Positions 1 to 6,687 of a stretch of DNA of 6,719 bases are shown piece after piece; position 1 is the first letter of the stretch; each line of letters opens with the position of its first letter. The notes beneath the pieces were generated by a model. That model had not been told where the DNA came from. It did not search any database and saw only the letters and a program-made list of their open reading frames with translations. A program made the position numbers and the translations under genes. The DNA is taken from assembly GCA_031272615.1 (NCBI GenBank), contig JAISTL010000089.1, positions 1-6,719 on the forward strand, written 5' to 3'. The DNA comes from Methylobacteriaceae bacterium. GTDB taxonomy: Bacteria > Pseudomonadota > Alphaproteobacteria > Rhizobiales > Beijerinckiaceae.

Positions 1-722
1 CGCACGTGGGTGACCCGGGCGCCGCGCCCCAGCCGCAGCAAAAACACGTCATCGAGGAAATGCGCGGCGTCTCCCGCCCCTTCATGGCTTTCCAGGATGG
101 TCGCGGAGGCGCCGTCTTCAACAACAACCGCCACGCGGGTCGCGGCCGTCACGGCGGCCTCACCGGTGCAAAATCTGAAATGCAGGGGTTTCTCCAGCCT
201 GGCGCCGGCCCGGACGCGCACGATGTTGAGGTTGAGCGCCGGGTCATCCGGCGTGCGCAAGGCGCTGTTCAGCTGATAGAGGGCGTTGTCCTTCAGCCCC
301 TTGACGCCGTCGAGCAGGGAGATGTCCGCGTCACCCCGGCTCAAGGCGCCGGACCATGACTCCGTTTCGACAAAGGGAGTGGAATCACCATTGCCGACCG
401 GTTCGCGGCGCGCCAGCCTGCCGTCAACAAAACTGAACCTGTAGGCGGGAATATCCTCAAACGCACTCTCACGGGAAAGGATGGAGGCGTTCCGTTTGTC
501 ATCGGAGGGCCCGGCGGGAGGCGGGATATCGCCAATCCGCTCGCGCAGGTCGGTATATTTGAATTCTTCAACCTTGCTGCCGGGAATTCCCAGGGTTTGA
601 AAGGCGCGAAAGGCGGTTTCACGACGGGCGAAATCACTTGGGCGGGCCCCCTCCCCCATGCGGGAAAAGGCTTGTGCCAGCTTGGTCTCGGCAGGAGTGG
701 ACTCGACGGGAATGCTGCTCAT
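1..722 (-). CDS. sufD: Fe-S cluster assembly protein SufD, N-terminal part (runs off the window)
   Basis: The reading frame is open from an ATG at 722-720 to the window edge: 240 codons plus a partial one, about half of a usual SufD of roughly 430 residues. SufD is a catalytically silent paralogue of SufB. It joins SufB and the ATPase SufC in the cytoplasmic scaffold that builds Fe-S clusters. The translation starts MSSIPVESTPAETK and carries the typical SufD N-terminal motif KVEEFKYTDLR at residues 50-60. It then enters the parallel beta-helix core, with stretches such as LNLNIVRVRAGARLEKPLHF. The start lies 8 nt after the sufC stop, and the sequence TGAGGCAGG, which includes that stop codon, provides the Shine-Dalgarno bases, so translation is probably coupled. 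The region holding the cluster-binding histidine (His360 in E. coli) is outside the window. No frameshift is seen. Confidence 0.93.
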   Translation of the reverse strand, partial: MSSIPVESTPAETKLAQAFSRMGEGARPSDFARRETAFRAFQTLGIPGSKVEEFKYTDLRERIGDIPPPAGPSDDKRNASILSRESAFEDIPAYRFSFVDGRLARREPVGNGDSTPFVETESWSGALSRGDADISLLDGVKGLKDNALYQLNSALRTPDDPALNLNIVRVRAGARLEKPLHFRFCTGEAAVTAATRVAVVVEDGASATILESHEGAGDAAHFLDDVFLLRLGRGARVTHV

Positions 723-730
723 CGCCTGCC

Positions 731-1483
731 TCATACCGTCTCATGGGCCGTATATTCGGCGTAACCGCTCTCTTCCAGTTCCAGCGCCAGTTCCTTGCCG
801 CCGGAACGGGCGATGACGCCGTTGGCCATGACATGCACCGTATCGGGCACGATGTAGTTCAACAGCCTCTGGTAATGGGTGATGACCAGGAAGGACCGGT
901 TCGGCGAGCGCATGGCGTTGACGCCGTCAGCCACGATACGCAGAGCATCAATATCGAGCCCCGAATCCGTTTCATCGAGAATGCCGAGCCGCGGCTGCAG
1001 CAGATACATCTGGAGGATTTCCATGCGCTTCTTTTCGCCGCCGGAAAACCCGACGTTGAGCGGGCGGCGGAGCATATCCCGGGGAACCTGAAGCGTATCG
1101 GCGGCTTCCCCCACGAGACGCATGAACTCCGGCGTCAGCAGCTCATCCTCGCCCCGCGCCTTGCGGTGGGCATTCAGGGCCGCCTTGAGGAACGTCATGG
1201 TGTTGACGCCGGGGATTTCCAGCGGATACTGGAACGCCAGGAACAACCCGGCGGTGGCGCGCTCGCTCGGTTCCATCGCGAGGACATCGGCGCCGTCGAG
1301 AAGAATCTCGCCCTCCAGCACCTCATAATCCTCTTTTCCGGCAATCACGTAGGACAGGGTCGATTTGCCGGAACCGTTCGGCCCCATGATGGCGGCGATT
1401 TCCCCCGTTTGCACGGTCAAATTCACTCCGTTGAGGATTCTCCTGTCGTCAATCTGAACCACAAGGTTTTTAATTTCCAGCAT
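731..1483 (-). CDS. sufC: Fe-S cluster assembly ATPase SufC
   Basis: This 250-residue ABC-type ATPase is soluble and works with SufB and SufD. ATP binding drives SufC dimerisation and reshapes the SufB-SufD interface where the cluster forms. All nucleotide-binding motifs are present: Walker A GPNGSGKST at 34-42, Q-loop Gln85 in AFQYP, signature FSGGEKKRMEI at 146-156, Walker B LGILDE at 166-171, D-loop SGLD at 174-177, and switch His203. Lys152 in the signature and Glu171 match the SufC-specific pair described for E. coli. The modified signature and the DETDSGLDIDAL stretch distinguish it from transporter ATPases. There is no membrane segment. The ATG at 1483 gives the normal family length, and the ribosome site is modest (GAAGAGA). 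It lies 63 nt after sufB and 8 nt before sufD, as expected inside one transcript. Confidence 0.98.
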   Translation of the reverse strand: MLEIKNLVVQIDDRRILNGVNLTVQTGEIAAIMGPNGSGKSTLSYVIAGKEDYEVLEGEILLDGADVLAMEPSERATAGLFLAFQYPLEIPGVNTMTFLKAALNAHRKARGEDELLTPEFMRLVGEAADTLQVPRDMLRRPLNVGFSGGEKKRMEILQMYLLQPRLGILDETDSGLDIDALRIVADGVNAMRSPNRSFLVITHYQRLLNYIVPDTVHVMANGVIARSGGKELALELEESGYAEYTAHETV

Positions 1484-1540
1484 ATCGGTCTCTTCATTCT
1501 ATGGGATCATGGCGGTCAAAACGGAAAGGCAGCGGGACAA

Positions 1541-1553
1541 CGGCTGTCAGCCG
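1541..1553 (-). repeat. Short palindrome containing the sufB stop codon
   Basis: CGGCTG-T-CAGCCG is a perfect 6-bp palindrome with one central base, and a 5-bp stem with a 3-nt loop is the realistic fold. It overlaps the sufB TGA stop (1549-1547). No T run follows, so it is not a standard terminator. It may be a processing or stability hairpin, or simply chance in G+C-rich DNA. Confidence 0.35.
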
Positions 1554-3019
1554 ACGGACCCTTCCAGTGAAATGGAAATCAGCTTTTGCGCCTCGACGGC
1601 GAATTCCATGGGCAGCATCTGCAAAACATCCTTGACGAATCCGTTGACGATGAGGGCAATCGCCTCCTCCTCGCCGATGCCCCGCTGCTGACAGTAGAAC
1701 ATCTGGTCATCGGAAATCTTGGAGGTGGTGGCTTCGTGCTCAAACACCGCCGTGGAGTTGCGGCTTTCGACATAGGGAACGGTGTGCGCCCCGCACCGGT
1801 CCCCGAGAAGCAGCGAGTCGCAATTGGTGAAATTACGGGCGTGTTCGGCCCTGGCCGTCGCCTTGACCAGGCCGCGATAGGTGTTCTGCGAAAACCCGGC
1901 GGAAATACCCTTGGAGATGATTTTGCTGGTGGTGTCGGGGGCCATGTGGATCATCTTGGTGCCGGAATCGACCTGCTGATGCCCGTTGGATATGGCAATG
2001 GAATAAAACTCGCCGCGGGACTCGGGGCCGCGCAACAGGCACGACGGGTATTTCCAGGTGACGGCGGAGCCCGTCTCCACCTGCGTCCAGGAGATTTTCG
2101 CCCGCGCCTCGCGGCAGTCACCACGCTTGGTGACGAAATTGTAGACGCCGCCGCGGCCGGCGGAATCGCCCGGATACCAGTTCTGCACCGTGGAATACTT
2201 GATTTCGGCGTCTTCCAGCGCCACCAGCTCGACAACGGCGGCATGGAGCTGGTTCTCATCCCGTTTCGGGGCGGTACACCCTTCCAGATAAGAGACGTAG
2301 GCGCCCTTGTCGGCAATAATCAGGGTGCGTTCAAACTGCCCGGTGTCACGCTCGTTGATGCGGAAATAGGTGGAAAGCTCCATGGGGCAGCGCACCCCCG
2401 GCGGCACGTAGACGAACGAACCGTCGGAAAACACGGCGGAATTCAGCGCCGCGAAGAAATTGTCACCAACCGGAACCACCGAGCCCAGGTACGTGCGCAC
2501 CAATTCGGGATGCTCGCGGATGGCCTCGGAAATCGGCATGAAAATCACACCGGCGGCGGCAAGCTCCTTCTTGAAGGTTGTGGCAACGGAAACACTGTCG
2601 AACACCGCGTCCACCGCAACCCGGTTTTCCGGCGCAACCCCGGCGAGAGCTTCCTGCTCGCTCAGCGGAATGCCGAGCTTTTCATAGGTTTTGCGGATTT
2701 CCGGGTCAATCTCGTCCAGAGATTTGGGCGAAGGGTTCTTTTTCGGCGCCGCGTAATAGTGGATACCGTTGTAATCGATGGGGTCATAGGTAATCTTGGC
2801 CCAGTCCGGCTCCTCGAGGGTGCGCCACAGCTCAAGCGCCTCGAGGCGCCACTGCAGCATCCAGTCGGGTTCGCCCTTGCGCGCTGAAATATAACGCACA
2901 ATTTCCTCGGAGAGCCCTTTGGGGGCCTTTTCGACCTCGACGACGGTTTCAAACCCGAACTTGTACTGATCGACATCAATAGATTGTACCTGCGCAATGG
3001 TTTCCCGCACAGCTGCCAT
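1547..3019 (-). CDS. sufB: Fe-S cluster scaffold protein SufB
   Basis: This 490-residue protein (E. coli SufB has 495) is the scaffold subunit of the SufBCD complex. It receives persulfide sulfur and holds the nascent cluster. Visible landmarks are YLEGCTAP with Cys248 (the sulfur-accepting Cys254 of E. coli), NFTNCDS with Cys400 (the cluster ligand Cys405 of E. coli), CGAHTVP at 409-415, and FEHEATTS with Glu427-His428-Glu429 (E. coli 432-434). The C-terminus [15 protein letters not shown] is typical. The same frame is open to an ATG at 3091, but the start at 3019 is preferred. AGGAG lies 8 nt upstream of it, the length then fits the family, and the extra 24 residues do not look conserved. 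The gene follows the desulfurase after a 154-base gap that may hold its own promoter. Confidence 0.98.
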   Translation of the reverse strand: MAAVRETIAQVQSIDVDQYKFGFETVVEVEKAPKGLSEEIVRYISARKGEPDWMLQWRLEALELWRTLEEPDWAKITYDPIDYNGIHYYAAPKKNPSPKSLDEIDPEIRKTYEKLGIPLSEQEALAGVAPENRVAVDAVFDSVSVATTFKKELAAAGVIFMPISEAIREHPELVRTYLGSVVPVGDNFFAALNSAVFSDGSFVYVPPGVRCPMELSTYFRINERDTGQFERTLIIADKGAYVSYLEGCTAPKRDENQLHAAVVELVALEDAEIKYSTVQNWYPGDSAGRGGVYNFVTKRGDCREARAKISWTQVETGSAVTWKYPSCLLRGPESRGEFYSIAISNGHQQVDSGTKMIHMAPDTTSKIISKGISAGFSQNTYRGLVKATARAEHARNFTNCDSLLLGDRCGAHTVPYVESRNSTAVFEHEATTSKISDDQMFYCQQRGIGEEEAIALIVNGFVKDVLQMLPMEFAVEAQKLISISLEGSVG

Positions 3020-3027
3020 GTATATTT

Positions 3028-3032
3028 CTCCT
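3028..3032 (-). promoter_or_regulatory. Ribosome binding site deciding the sufB start
   Basis: On the minus strand AGGAG sits 8 nt before the ATG at 3019 (GCAGGAGAAATATACATG). It supports this start over the in-frame ATG at 3091, which would add 24 residues. Confidence 0.8.
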
Positions 3033-3120
3033 GCCTCAAGCGGGTTCAAGGTCCGCCGGGGTGAAAAACCGATGTGTTCCCTCAACGACACTTACGCCGC
3101 GGGTCGCGCCGACGTGCCCG

Positions 3121-3148
3121 CTTATAACGCAAAAAAAACGCTTGTACA
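3121..3148 (-). promoter_or_regulatory. Possible internal promoter for sufBCD
   Basis: Inside the gap between the desulfurase and sufB, the minus strand reads TGTACA (3148-3143), a 16-nt spacer containing eight consecutive T, then TATAAG (3126-3121). These match the sigma-70 consensus hexamers at 4 of 6 and 5 of 6 positions. A transcript from here would have a leader of roughly 95 nt before the sufB ATG. This rests on the sequence match alone. Alphaproteobacterial promoters often depart from the E. coli consensus, and A+T-rich spacers give chance matches. Confidence 0.3.
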
Positions 3149-3173
3149 GAGTGCTTGCGCGAAAGAAACAACA

Positions 3174-3194
3174 CTATCGCCGTGATGGCGATAG
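3174..3194 (-). repeat. Perfect inverted repeat containing the desulfurase stop codon
   Basis: CTATCGCC (3174-3181) and GGCGATAG (3187-3194) form an 8-bp stem with a 5-nt loop, extendable outward by G-T pairs. The stem includes the last codons and the TAG stop (3176-3174) of the desulfurase. On the minus strand it is followed by the T-rich TGTTGTTTCTTTC, so it could act as a weak terminator, an attenuator or an RNA-stabilising hairpin between the desulfurase and sufB. The T-rich stretch is interrupted, so full termination is unlikely. Confidence 0.5.
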
Positions 3195-4325
3195 CACACT
3201 TTGACATGCCGATGCAAAGCGTCTGACATCCTCTTCCGCGGTGCTCCAGCCGAGACTGACGCGCAGCGCGGAGGCGCCGAACCGTTGCGGCAGGCCCATT
3301 GCAGCGACGACATGGGACTGCCCGACCTTGCCGGACGTGCAAGCCGCCCCTGCGGAAAGCGCAACGCCGGCAAGATCGAAGGCAATGGTCAGAGTTTCGG
3401 CCTTGCGTCCGGGAACCATGAACGCAAAGGTATTGACCACACGCGGCGCCGACTCGCACAAAATCAGGCAGTCGGGCACGGCCTCCCGCACCGCCGCCTC
3501 GCATTGGCGCTTCAGCGCCTCGATGCGGGCGCACTCTTCGGCAAAATGCCGCCGCATGAGCGTGAGCGCCACGCCGAATCCGACGATTCCGGCCACATCC
3601 TCCGTGCCGGCGCGGGAGCCCCGCTCCTGCCCGCCGCCGCGGATCAGCTTTTCCTCAACCGAAAAATCCGGCGACGCCCAGATGACCGCGCCGACTCCCT
3701 GAGGCCCGCCGGTTTTGTGGGCCGAAACCGTCAGAACGTCAGCGCCGAGGGCGTGGATATCCAGCGGAACCTTGCCCAACGCCTGAACCGCGTCACAGTG
3801 CAGAAAGCCGCCGTGTTCATGGACCACGCGGGCGATCTCCGCCACCGGCTGAAGAACGCCGGTTTCATTGTTGGCCACCTGGACGGAGACCAACGCCGCC
3901 CCATCCGCCGTTTTCAACCGCCGCGCCAGTTCTTCCGCATCGACGAGTCCGTTCGAATTCACCGGAATCAACTGAACCGCCCCCGGGGCAAAGCGATGGC
4001 CCTGCAGCACCGAGGCGTGCTCGGTGGCGTTGACCAGCAAACGGTTGACCACCCGCTTGCCGAACACGGAGAAAGAAGGAGACAGCACGTAATTGTTGGC
4101 CTCGGTGCCGCTGCCGGTAAACACGATGTTTTTGGCTTCGGCGCCGCAGGTCTCCGCCAGGATGTCCCGGGCGCTTTCCACCCGGCGGCGCGCCTCACGC
4201 CCCTCCGAATGCACCGAAGAGGCATTGCCGACCCGCGACCACACATCGAGCATCGCGGCGCGGACTTCCGGCCGGACGGGAGTCGTCGCATTGTTGTCGA
4301 GATAGCAACGCCCATCGTCAGCCAT
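3174..4325 (-). CDS. Cysteine desulfurase, NifS/IscS-like (class V aminotransferase fold)
   Basis: This 383-residue PLP enzyme converts L-cysteine to alanine and leaves a persulfide on its active-site cysteine, the sulfur source for the SufBCD scaffold. Landmarks in order are YLDNNATTP at 8-16, TGSGTEANN at 70-78, ATEHASVL at 100-107 with PLP-stacking His103, NNETG at 152-156, DAVQALGK at 178-185 (Asp178 and Gln181 near PLP), the Schiff-base lysine Lys204 in SAHKTGGPQG, RAGTED at 238-243, and catalytic Cys329 in SAGAACTSGKVGQSH. The long loop after the cysteine and the close agreement with NifS/IscS numbering place it in group I rather than the SufS group. The ATG at 4325 is preceded by GGATGAGG. 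It heads the suf operon, as in many alphaproteobacteria. I give no symbol because iscS, nifS and sufS are all used for such genes. Confidence 0.95.
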   Translation of the reverse strand: MADDGRCYLDNNATTPVRPEVRAAMLDVWSRVGNASSVHSEGREARRRVESARDILAETCGAEAKNIVFTGSGTEANNYVLSPSFSVFGKRVVNRLLVNATEHASVLQGHRFAPGAVQLIPVNSNGLVDAEELARRLKTADGAALVSVQVANNETGVLQPVAEIARVVHEHGGFLHCDAVQALGKVPLDIHALGADVLTVSAHKTGGPQGVGAVIWASPDFSVEEKLIRGGGQERGSRAGTEDVAGIVGFGVALTLMRRHFAEECARIEALKRQCEAAVREAVPDCLILCESAPRVVNTFAFMVPGRKAETLTIAFDLAGVALSAGAACTSGKVGQSHVVAAMGLPQRFGASALRVSLGWSTAEEDVRRFASACQSVLSPSRR

Positions 4326-4540
4326 CGGCAGACCTCATCCTTTCACGCGACGGGTTCACGAAATCCTTGCAATTTTGCCCCGCAGTTATGTAAGAGAGCT
4401 AGCATAATGCTCCCGGCGGAAGGTTCCGACCCGTGTTTGACTGTTCCGGTTCCGGCTTTAGTGACTGTTGCCGGCGTCTGTCAAGTGCGGTGATGCCCTG
4501 CCGCGGGAAGCCCATTCATGCTGGAACCTAAAGGATTTTC
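4326..4540. promoter_or_regulatory. Divergent intergenic region between the suf operon and the hydrolase-tyrS block
   Basis: Two divergent genes start on either side of this 215-base gap, so it should contain both promoters and any iron or Fe-S responsive operator. Visible on the minus strand are TTGACA (4484-4479), followed at normal spacing only by a poor -10 match, and an A+T-richer patch GCATTATGCT (4410-4401), itself part of the palindrome AGCAT-A-ATGCT (4401-4411). TGACTGTT occurs twice in direct orientation (4438-4445 and 4462-4469). TGAC at 4462-4465 also faces GTCA at 4480-4483 in a 22-bp inverted arrangement. I cannot assign these to a named regulator box. No small gene is supported here. 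Confidence 0.5.
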
Positions 4541-5218
4541 ATGCCTGAAGTCATTTTTCCGGGGCCCACCGGCCGGCTTGAAGGCCGCTACCAGGCGGCC
4601 AAGCGCAAGGGCGCGCCGATCGCCATTCTGCTGCATCCGCACCCGCAGTTCGGCGGGACCATGAACAACCCGATTGTCTATAACCTGTTTTATAATTTCG
4701 TCCGGCGCGGTTTTTCCGTGCTGCGGTTCAATTTCCGCGGAGTCGGGCGCAGCCAGGGCACCTTCGACCACGGCCAGGGTGAACTGTCCGATGCCGCCGC
4801 GGCGCTGGACTGGGCCCAGACCATCAATCCGGAAGCCCGTGCCTGCTGGATCACCGGCGTATCCTTCGGCGCCTGGATCGGGATGCAGTTGCTGATGCGC
4901 CGCCCGGAAATCGAGGGGTTCATCTGCATCGGCGCCATGGCCAACCGCTATGATTTCTCGTTTCTCGCCCCCTGCCCGTCGTCCGGGCTGTTTGTCCACG
5001 GCTCCGATGACCGCGTCTCGCCGGTCAACGACGTGATTCCGATCATCGAGAAGGTCAAGACGCAAAGGGGCGTCGTCATCGACCACGCCATCATCGACGG
5101 CGCCAATCATTTTTTCGACAACAAAATCGATGAACTCTCCGGTTGCGTCGACTCCTATCTCAATAAGAGACTGGGCTCCAAACTGGAGAGCTTCGTCCAG
5201 GACGACCCGGACCAGTAA
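4541..5218 (+). CDS. Alpha/beta hydrolase, small COG2945-like family
   Basis: This 225-residue cytoplasmic protein has no signal peptide or membrane segment. The alpha/beta-hydrolase landmarks are all present: HPHPQFGGTMNN at 32-43 after the first core strand (probable oxyanion-hole region), RFNFRGVGRSQG at 62-73, nucleophile Ser108 in GVSFG, probable acid Asp157 in HGSDDRVSP, and His190 in GANHFF. The triad is complete, so hydrolase activity is likely, but the substrate cannot be read from the sequence. Relatives are usually annotated only as alpha/beta hydrolases. The ATG at 4541 has AAGGA 5 nt upstream. It is divergent to the suf operon and 61 nt before tyrS, with which it could share a transcript. 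The C-terminal tail, rich in Asp, Gln and Pro, is probably unstructured. Confidence 0.9.
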   Translation: MPEVIFPGPTGRLEGRYQAAKRKGAPIAILLHPHPQFGGTMNNPIVYNLFYNFVRRGFSVLRFNFRGVGRSQGTFDHGQGELSDAAAALDWAQTINPEARACWITGVSFGAWIGMQLLMRRPEIEGFICIGAMANRYDFSFLAPCPSSGLFVHGSDDRVSPVNDVIPIIEKVKTQRGVVIDHAIIDGANHFFDNKIDELSGCVDSYLNKRLGSKLESFVQDDPDQ

Positions 5219-5229
5219 TGTATGACCGC

Positions 5230-5242
5230 GGCTGTCACAGCC
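5230..5242 (+). repeat. Short inverted repeat between the hydrolase and tyrS
   Basis: GGCTGT-C-ACAGCC is a perfect 6-bp palindrome around one base, 11 nt after the hydrolase stop and 37 nt before the tyrS start. Flanking CGCGG and CCGCG could extend the fold with a bulge. No T run follows, so it is a poor terminator candidate. It may be a protein-binding site or an mRNA hairpin. Confidence 0.35.
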
Positions 5243-5279
5243 TTGCCGCGCCCGTGAACCAAACCAGTGAGAATGAACG

Positions 5280-6548
5280 ATGACCACACCCAAATCCGAC
5301 TTTCTGAAGACCCTGACCGAGCGGGGATTCATCAACCAGTGTTCCGACCTCGAGGGCGTCGATGAAACGGCGCGAGCCGGCAAGCTGGTGAGTTACGTCG
5401 GGTATGATGCCACCGGGCCGTCGCTGCATGTCGGCCATCTGATGACCATCATGATGCTGCACTGGCTGCAGGCCACCGGCGCCGGACGCCCCATCGCCCT
5501 GATGGGCGGCGGCACCACCCGCATCGGCGACCCCTCCGGCCGCGACGAGGCGCGCAAGCTGCTCTCCTACGAAGACATCGAGGCCAACAAGAATTCCATC
5601 AAGGAATCCTTCAAGAGCTTCATGACCTTCGGTGACGGCCCCGGCGACGCCATGATGGTCGACAACGCCGAATGGCTCATCAAGCTCAACTATATCGAGA
5701 TGCTGCGGGATGTCGGCCGGCACTTTTCCGTCAACCGGATGCTGTCCTTCGACAGCGTGAAGATGCGCCTGGAGCGGGACAACGAACTGGGCCTGAGCTT
5801 CCTCGAATTCAACTACATGATTTTGCAGGCTTACGATTTTGTCGAACTGCACCGGCGCTGCGGCTGCCGCCTGCAGATGGGCGGCTCCGACCAATGGGGC
5901 AACATCGTCAACGGCATCGATCTCGCCCGGCGCATGGGGCTGGCGCAGTTGTTCGCCCTCACCTGCCCGCTGATCACCACCGCCTCCGGCGCCAAGATGG
6001 GCAAAACCGTCTCCGGCGCGGTGTGGCTGAAGGCCGAAATGCGCTCCCCCTACGAATACTGGCAGTTCTGGCGCAACACCGAGGACGCCGATGTCGGGCG
6101 CTTCCTCAAGCTGTTCACCATTCTGCCGATGGCGGAAATCGCCAGGCTCGAAGCGCTCAAGGGCTCGGATATCAACGAAGCCAAGAAGATTCTCGCCACC
6201 GAGGCCACCGCGCTGCTGCACGGGCGCGCCGCCGCCGACGACGCGGCGGAAACCGCGCGCAAAACCTTTGAGGAAGGCGCGCTGGCGGAAAGCCTGCCGA
6301 CCGTCGATATCCCGGCATCGGTTCTTGCCGCCGGGCTCAATGTCACCGCCGCTTTCGGGCCGGAATACGCCAAACTCGTCACCTCCATCGGCGACGCCAA
6401 GCGCCAGATCAAGGGCGGCGGTCTGAGGGTCAACGATGTTCCGGTGACCGATGAACGCGCGCAGCTTTCACAAAAGGATGTCACCCCGGAAGGCGTTATC
6501 AAGCTATCCTTCGGGCGCAAAAAGCACGTGCTGATCCGGCCGGTGTGA
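5280..6548 (+). CDS. tyrS: Tyrosyl-tRNA synthetase (class I, bacterial TyrRS)
   Basis: This cytoplasmic enzyme charges tRNA-Tyr with tyrosine using ATP, and its 422 residues match the usual bacterial length (E. coli 424). Landmarks are Tyr39 in YVGYDAT, the HIGH-type motif HVGH at 50-53, [12 protein letters not shown] at 76-87, the tyrosine-binding stretch YMILQAYD at 179-186 (Tyr179, Gln183, Asp186), GGSDQWGN at 201-208, and the KMSKS-type motif KMGKT at 239-243. A C-terminal S4-like RNA-binding domain lies at about 355-420, including IKGGGLRVN. The tyrosine-site residues sit at a constant +10 from Geobacillus TyrRS numbering, which supports identity over TrpRS. The ATG at 5280 has only a weak upstream purine stretch (GTGAGAATGA). 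An overlapping upstream ATG is in another frame. No T-box leader is seen in the 61-nt gap. Confidence 0.98.
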   Translation: MTTPKSDFLKTLTERGFINQCSDLEGVDETARAGKLVSYVGYDATGPSLHVGHLMTIMMLHWLQATGAGRPIALMGGGTTRIGDPSGRDEARKLLSYEDIEANKNSIKESFKSFMTFGDGPGDAMMVDNAEWLIKLNYIEMLRDVGRHFSVNRMLSFDSVKMRLERDNELGLSFLEFNYMILQAYDFVELHRRCGCRLQMGGSDQWGNIVNGIDLARRMGLAQLFALTCPLITTASGAKMGKTVSGAVWLKAEMRSPYEYWQFWRNTEDADVGRFLKLFTILPMAEIARLEALKGSDINEAKKILATEATALLHGRAAADDAAETARKTFEEGALAESLPTVDIPASVLAAGLNVTAAFGPEYAKLVTSIGDAKRQIKGGGLRVNDVPVTDERAQLSQKDVTPEGVIKLSFGRKKHVLIRPV

Positions 6549-6557
6549 GCACAGGCC

Positions 6558-6593
6558 GTGGACGTGGTGGACACGGTGGACACGATGGACGAA
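6558..6593 (+). repeat. Four 9-bp tandem units downstream of tyrS
   Basis: Starting 9 bases after the tyrS stop the sequence reads GTGGACGTG, GTGGACACG, GTGGACACG, ATGGACGAA. The second and third units are identical and the outer two are diverged copies. The period is exactly three codons, but no start or conserved frame supports a protein here. It reads as a small intergenic minisatellite and forms the left arm of the inverted repeat described separately. Confidence 0.8.
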
Positions 6594-6640
6594 AGCTATA
6601 CCCTGAAAAGTGAACACGGTTTTCGTCCACCGTGTCCACC
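6575..6640. repeat. Long inverted repeat (20-bp arms, one mismatch) after tyrS
   Basis: The left arm 6575-6594 and right arm 6621-6640 are complementary at 19 of 20 positions (A6585 opposes C6630), around a 26-nt spacer. Because the left side is a tandem repeat, the right arm can also pair perfectly over 17 bp with 6565-6581 (right side 6625-6641). Transcribed RNA would make a strong stem-loop near the tyrS 3' end. No T run follows the right arm (AGATTACCG), so a classic rho-independent terminator is not supported. A mobile or dispersed intergenic repeat, or a 3'-end stabilising structure, is more likely. Confidence 0.75.
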
Positions 6641-6653
6641 AGATTACCGTGCT

Positions 6654-6680
6654 GGATTGCTTCGCTCACGCTCGCAATGA
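6654..6680. repeat. Short imperfect palindrome resembling dispersed intergenic repeats
   Basis: GGATTGCTTCGC and GCTCGCAATGA flank a short centre, with ATTGC facing GCAAT. The wording closely resembles the GGATTGCTTCGCT...GCTCGCAATGA palindromes that I recall as high-copy intergenic repeats in several bacterial genomes. Membership in such a family is an inference from memory. Copy number in this genome cannot be seen from the window. Confidence 0.5.
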
Positions 6681-6687
6681 GGCGGCA

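Noticed and set aside
638..1570. Long plus-strand open frame opposite sufC
   Set aside because: It is antisense to sufC, which carries every ABC ATPase motif. Its translation is low-complexity with no recognisable domain, a by-product of G+C-rich codon use.
1586..2887. 433-codon plus-strand open frame opposite sufB
   Set aside because: It lies fully antisense to sufB, which has its conserved cysteines and HEATTS motif. The plus-strand translation resembles no family and is rich in Gly, Arg and His, as expected for a shadow frame.
3020..3091. N-terminal extension of sufB to the ATG at 3091
   Set aside because: The extra 24 residues have no family support, while AGGAG is correctly placed for the ATG at 3019, which gives the normal length.
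3131..3138. Run of eight A as a sign of a frameshift or sequencing error
   Set aside because: It lies between genes, and both neighbouring reading frames are complete.
3201..4493. 430-codon plus-strand open frame opposite the desulfurase
   Set aside because: It is antisense to an intact PLP enzyme with Lys204 and Cys329, and has no domain or plausible ribosome site.
5219..5279. T-box riboswitch before tyrS
   Set aside because: The gap is only 61 bases and lacks a T-box core or a terminator/antiterminator. T-boxes are also not expected for tyrS in Alphaproteobacteria.
4481..6221. Two minus-strand open frames (4481-5383 and 5235-6221) opposite the hydrolase and tyrS
   Set aside because: Both are antisense shadows of well-supported plus-strand genes, and they overlap each other.
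6558..6641. CRISPR array or standard rho-independent terminator
   Set aside because: The repeats are 9 bp and contiguous without unique spacers, so not CRISPR. The stem is not followed by a T run, so not a classic terminator.
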